NCBI RefSeq assembly: GCF_020515695.1
Contig: NZ_JAIWJA010000001.1
Coordinates: 806,001-870,000, forward strand
Direction of reading: 5' to 3'
Origin: Pseudomonas sp. MWU16-30317
Lineage (GTDB): Bacteria; Pseudomonadota; Gammaproteobacteria; Pseudomonadales; Pseudomonadaceae
DNA: 64,000 nt
The translations under genes were made by a program, and so were the position numbers. The notes under the pieces are model-generated. The model did not search any database. It was not told the origin of the DNA and saw only the letters and a list, made by a program, of their open reading frames with translations. Below are positions 62,732 to 64,000 of this stretch, piece by piece (the first letter of the stretch is position 1; every line of letters starts with the position of its first letter).

Positions 62732-64000
62732 GCGGGGACTCCTTGTTTGAGTGGGGTGGCGGCCTGCGGTGGGCGGCGCCCGGGGATCGCGTCCAGCAGT
62801 TCGCGGGTATAGGGGTGTTGCGGGGTGTCGAGCACCTCACTGGCAGCGCCGCGCTCGACCACCTGGCCCTGGCGCAACACCACTACCTGGTGAGCGAGGC
62901 TGGCGACCACGGCCAGGTCGTGGGACACCAGCACGTAGGCGATGCCCAGGTCGGCTTGCAGGCTGCGCAACAAGTCGAGGATTTGCGCTTGCACCGAGAC
63001 GTCCAATGCCGAAACCGGCTCGTCGAGCAATAGCAGCTCGGGCTGCAGCGCCAGCGCACGGGCGATGGCGACCCGCTGGCGTTGACCGCCGGACAGCTCG
63101 CGGGGCAAGCGATCCAGGTAGCTGGCCGGTAACTGCACCTGATCCATCAATTTGCGTGCCGCCTGGTACAACGCCTCGCCTTTGACCAGTCCGAAGGACT
63201 GCAGCGGCTCGACCACGCTCTGGAAAATCGTGAAACGCGGATCCAGGGCGGCGAAGGGGTTCTGCTGCACCAGCTGCATGCGCTGGCGGACGGGCCGGAA
63301 CTGCTTCCAGCTCAAGTCGGTGACGTCCTGGCCATCGAAGCGCACCCGGCCCGCGCTCGGCGCCTCGAGGCCCAGGGCGATACGCAGACTGGTGCTTTTG
63401 CCCGAGCCAGACTCGCCGACGATGGCCAGGGTTTGTCCGGGGAACACTTCCAGGCTGAGGCCTTGCAGCGCATTAAAGCTTTGCGCCTGGCCTTTACGGG
63501 CGGGCAACCGGTAGTGCTTGCTGATGTTCTCCAGGCTCAACAGCGGCTGGCGACTGGTGTTGCCGACCGGCACTGGGCGTGGCCGGTTGCCGAACGCCGG
63601 TGCGGCGGCCAGCAGTTCACGGGTATAGGGTTGACGCGGGTTGGAGAGCACCTGGCGGGCCGGCCCCTGCTCGACCAATTCACCGCTCTTCATCACCAAC
63701 ACGCGGTCGGCCCGATCGGCCGCCACGCCCAGGTCATGGGTAATGATCAACAACGAGATACCGCGGGCCTGTACCAGTTGCTCGAGGTGATCGAGGATGC
63801 GCCGCTGCACGGTCACGTCCAGCGCACTGGTGGGCTCGTCGGCGATGATCACTTGCGGGTTGCCGGCCAGCGCGATAGCGATCAACACCCGCTGGCGCAT
63901 GCCCCCCGACAATTCGTGCGGATACTGCCGCGCGCGCAGCTCGGGGTTGTCCAGGCCCACCTGTTCAAGCAGTTGCAGCACGTCGGCGTCCAGCGCCGGA
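62728..64000 (-). CDS. Double ABC ATPase of a peptide/opine/nickel-type importer, N-terminus beyond window
   Basis: 424 residues are visible of a two-domain ABC ATPase (GsiA/DppDF-fusion type). The frame is open to the window edge ([16 protein letters not shown]), so the first Walker A is missing. The first domain shows signature ELSGGMRQR, Walker [13 protein letters not shown] and the H-loop ITHDLG. The second domain is complete: Walker [10 protein letters not shown], signature ELSGGQRQR, Walker [13 protein letters not shown] and H-loop VSHDLA. Fusions like this energise uptake of peptides or sulphur compounds. Its stop overlaps the start of the flavin monooxygenase gene. Confidence 0.9.
   Translation of the reverse strand, partial: PALDADVLQLLEQVGLDNPELRARQYPHELSGGMRQRVLIAIALAGNPQVIIADEPTSALDVTVQRRILDHLEQLVQARGISLLIITHDLGVAADRADRVLVMKSGELVEQGPARQVLSNPRQPYTRELLAAAPAFGNRPRPVPVGNTSRQPLLSLENISKHYRLPARKGQAQSFNALQGLSLEVFPGQTLAIVGESGSGKSTSLRIALGLEAPSAGRVRFDGQDVTDLSWKQFRPVRQRMQLVQQNPFAALDPRFTIFQSVVEPLQSFGLVKGEALYQAARKLMDQVQLPASYLDRLPRELSGGQRQRVAIARALALQPELLLLDEPVSALDVSVQAQILDLLRSLQADLGIAYVLVSHDLAVVASLAHQVVVLRQGQVVERGAASEVLDTPQHPYTRELLDAIPGRRPPQAATPLKQGVPA

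Overview
The window looks like a chromosomal segment of a fluorescent or putida-type Pseudomonas. The evidence is GC-rich coding with G/C third positions, a complete nic (nicotinate) catabolic cluster of the P. putida layout, a P. stutzeri-type trehalose synthase, a pseudomonad FAN1 nuclease, and REP elements carrying the pseudomonad GTAGCGAGGGG core. I see no rRNA, tRNA, CRISPR array, integrase or intact insertion sequence. Both ends cut through genes: a MocR-type regulator on the left and a double ABC ATPase on the right.

Left part (1-14300): a MocR regulator, a sugar-porter MFS protein, a zinc alcohol dehydrogenase, a BaeS/BaeR envelope-stress two-component pair, the overlapping ybhP-clsB-ybhN phospholipid operon, a small exported NTF2-like protein, and a LysR regulator divergent from a saccharopine-dehydrogenase-like reductase.

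Glycerol-type transporter (12440-20667): an AcoR-like sigma-54 activator is divergent from a six-gene ABC operon resembling rhizobial glpSTPQUV. The intergenic region holds a row of TGTTC motifs followed by a -24/-12 promoter, so the wiring can be read directly. The two ATPases are asymmetric: one site is predicted to be degenerate and the other canonical.

Nitrogen cluster (21284-25561): a MetX-like alpha/beta hydrolase is divergent from a type III glutamine synthetase, an orphan urea-type substrate-binding protein and a TetR regulator, with a palindromic operator in the divergent promoter. A GH3 lipoprotein follows.

Nicotinate cluster (27720-39224): nicCDEFT, nicXR, nicAB and nicS form the full route from nicotinate to maleate and fumarate. 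Active-site residues are conserved and candidate NicR and NicS operators are visible. The usual porin gene nicP is absent. A C-terminal LacI remnant then marks a junction with an are-like benzyl alcohol/benzaldehyde cluster (39614-45123). That cluster comprises an AreR activator, a beta-barrel protein, an alcohol dehydrogenase and an aldehyde dehydrogenase. Its operon has a sigma-54 promoter and two tandem palindromic upstream activator sites.

Right part: a PrlF/YhaV toxin-antitoxin pair, a LysR regulator divergent from a quinone-oxidoreductase-like gene, a REPIN, and an unrecognised 485-residue protein coupled to a MocR-like protein that has lost its PLP lysine. Next is a FAN1-nuclease plus nuclease-XPD-helicase operon under a textbook promoter overlapped by a LexA box. 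The segment ends with trehalose synthase, an HD-GYP protein, a GT39-like membrane glycosyltransferase, a flavin monooxygenase and a double ABC ATPase. The strongest leads for follow-up are the LexA-controlled FAN1/helicase pair, the two sigma-54 control regions, the PLP-lysine-less MocR protein and the nic/are junction.
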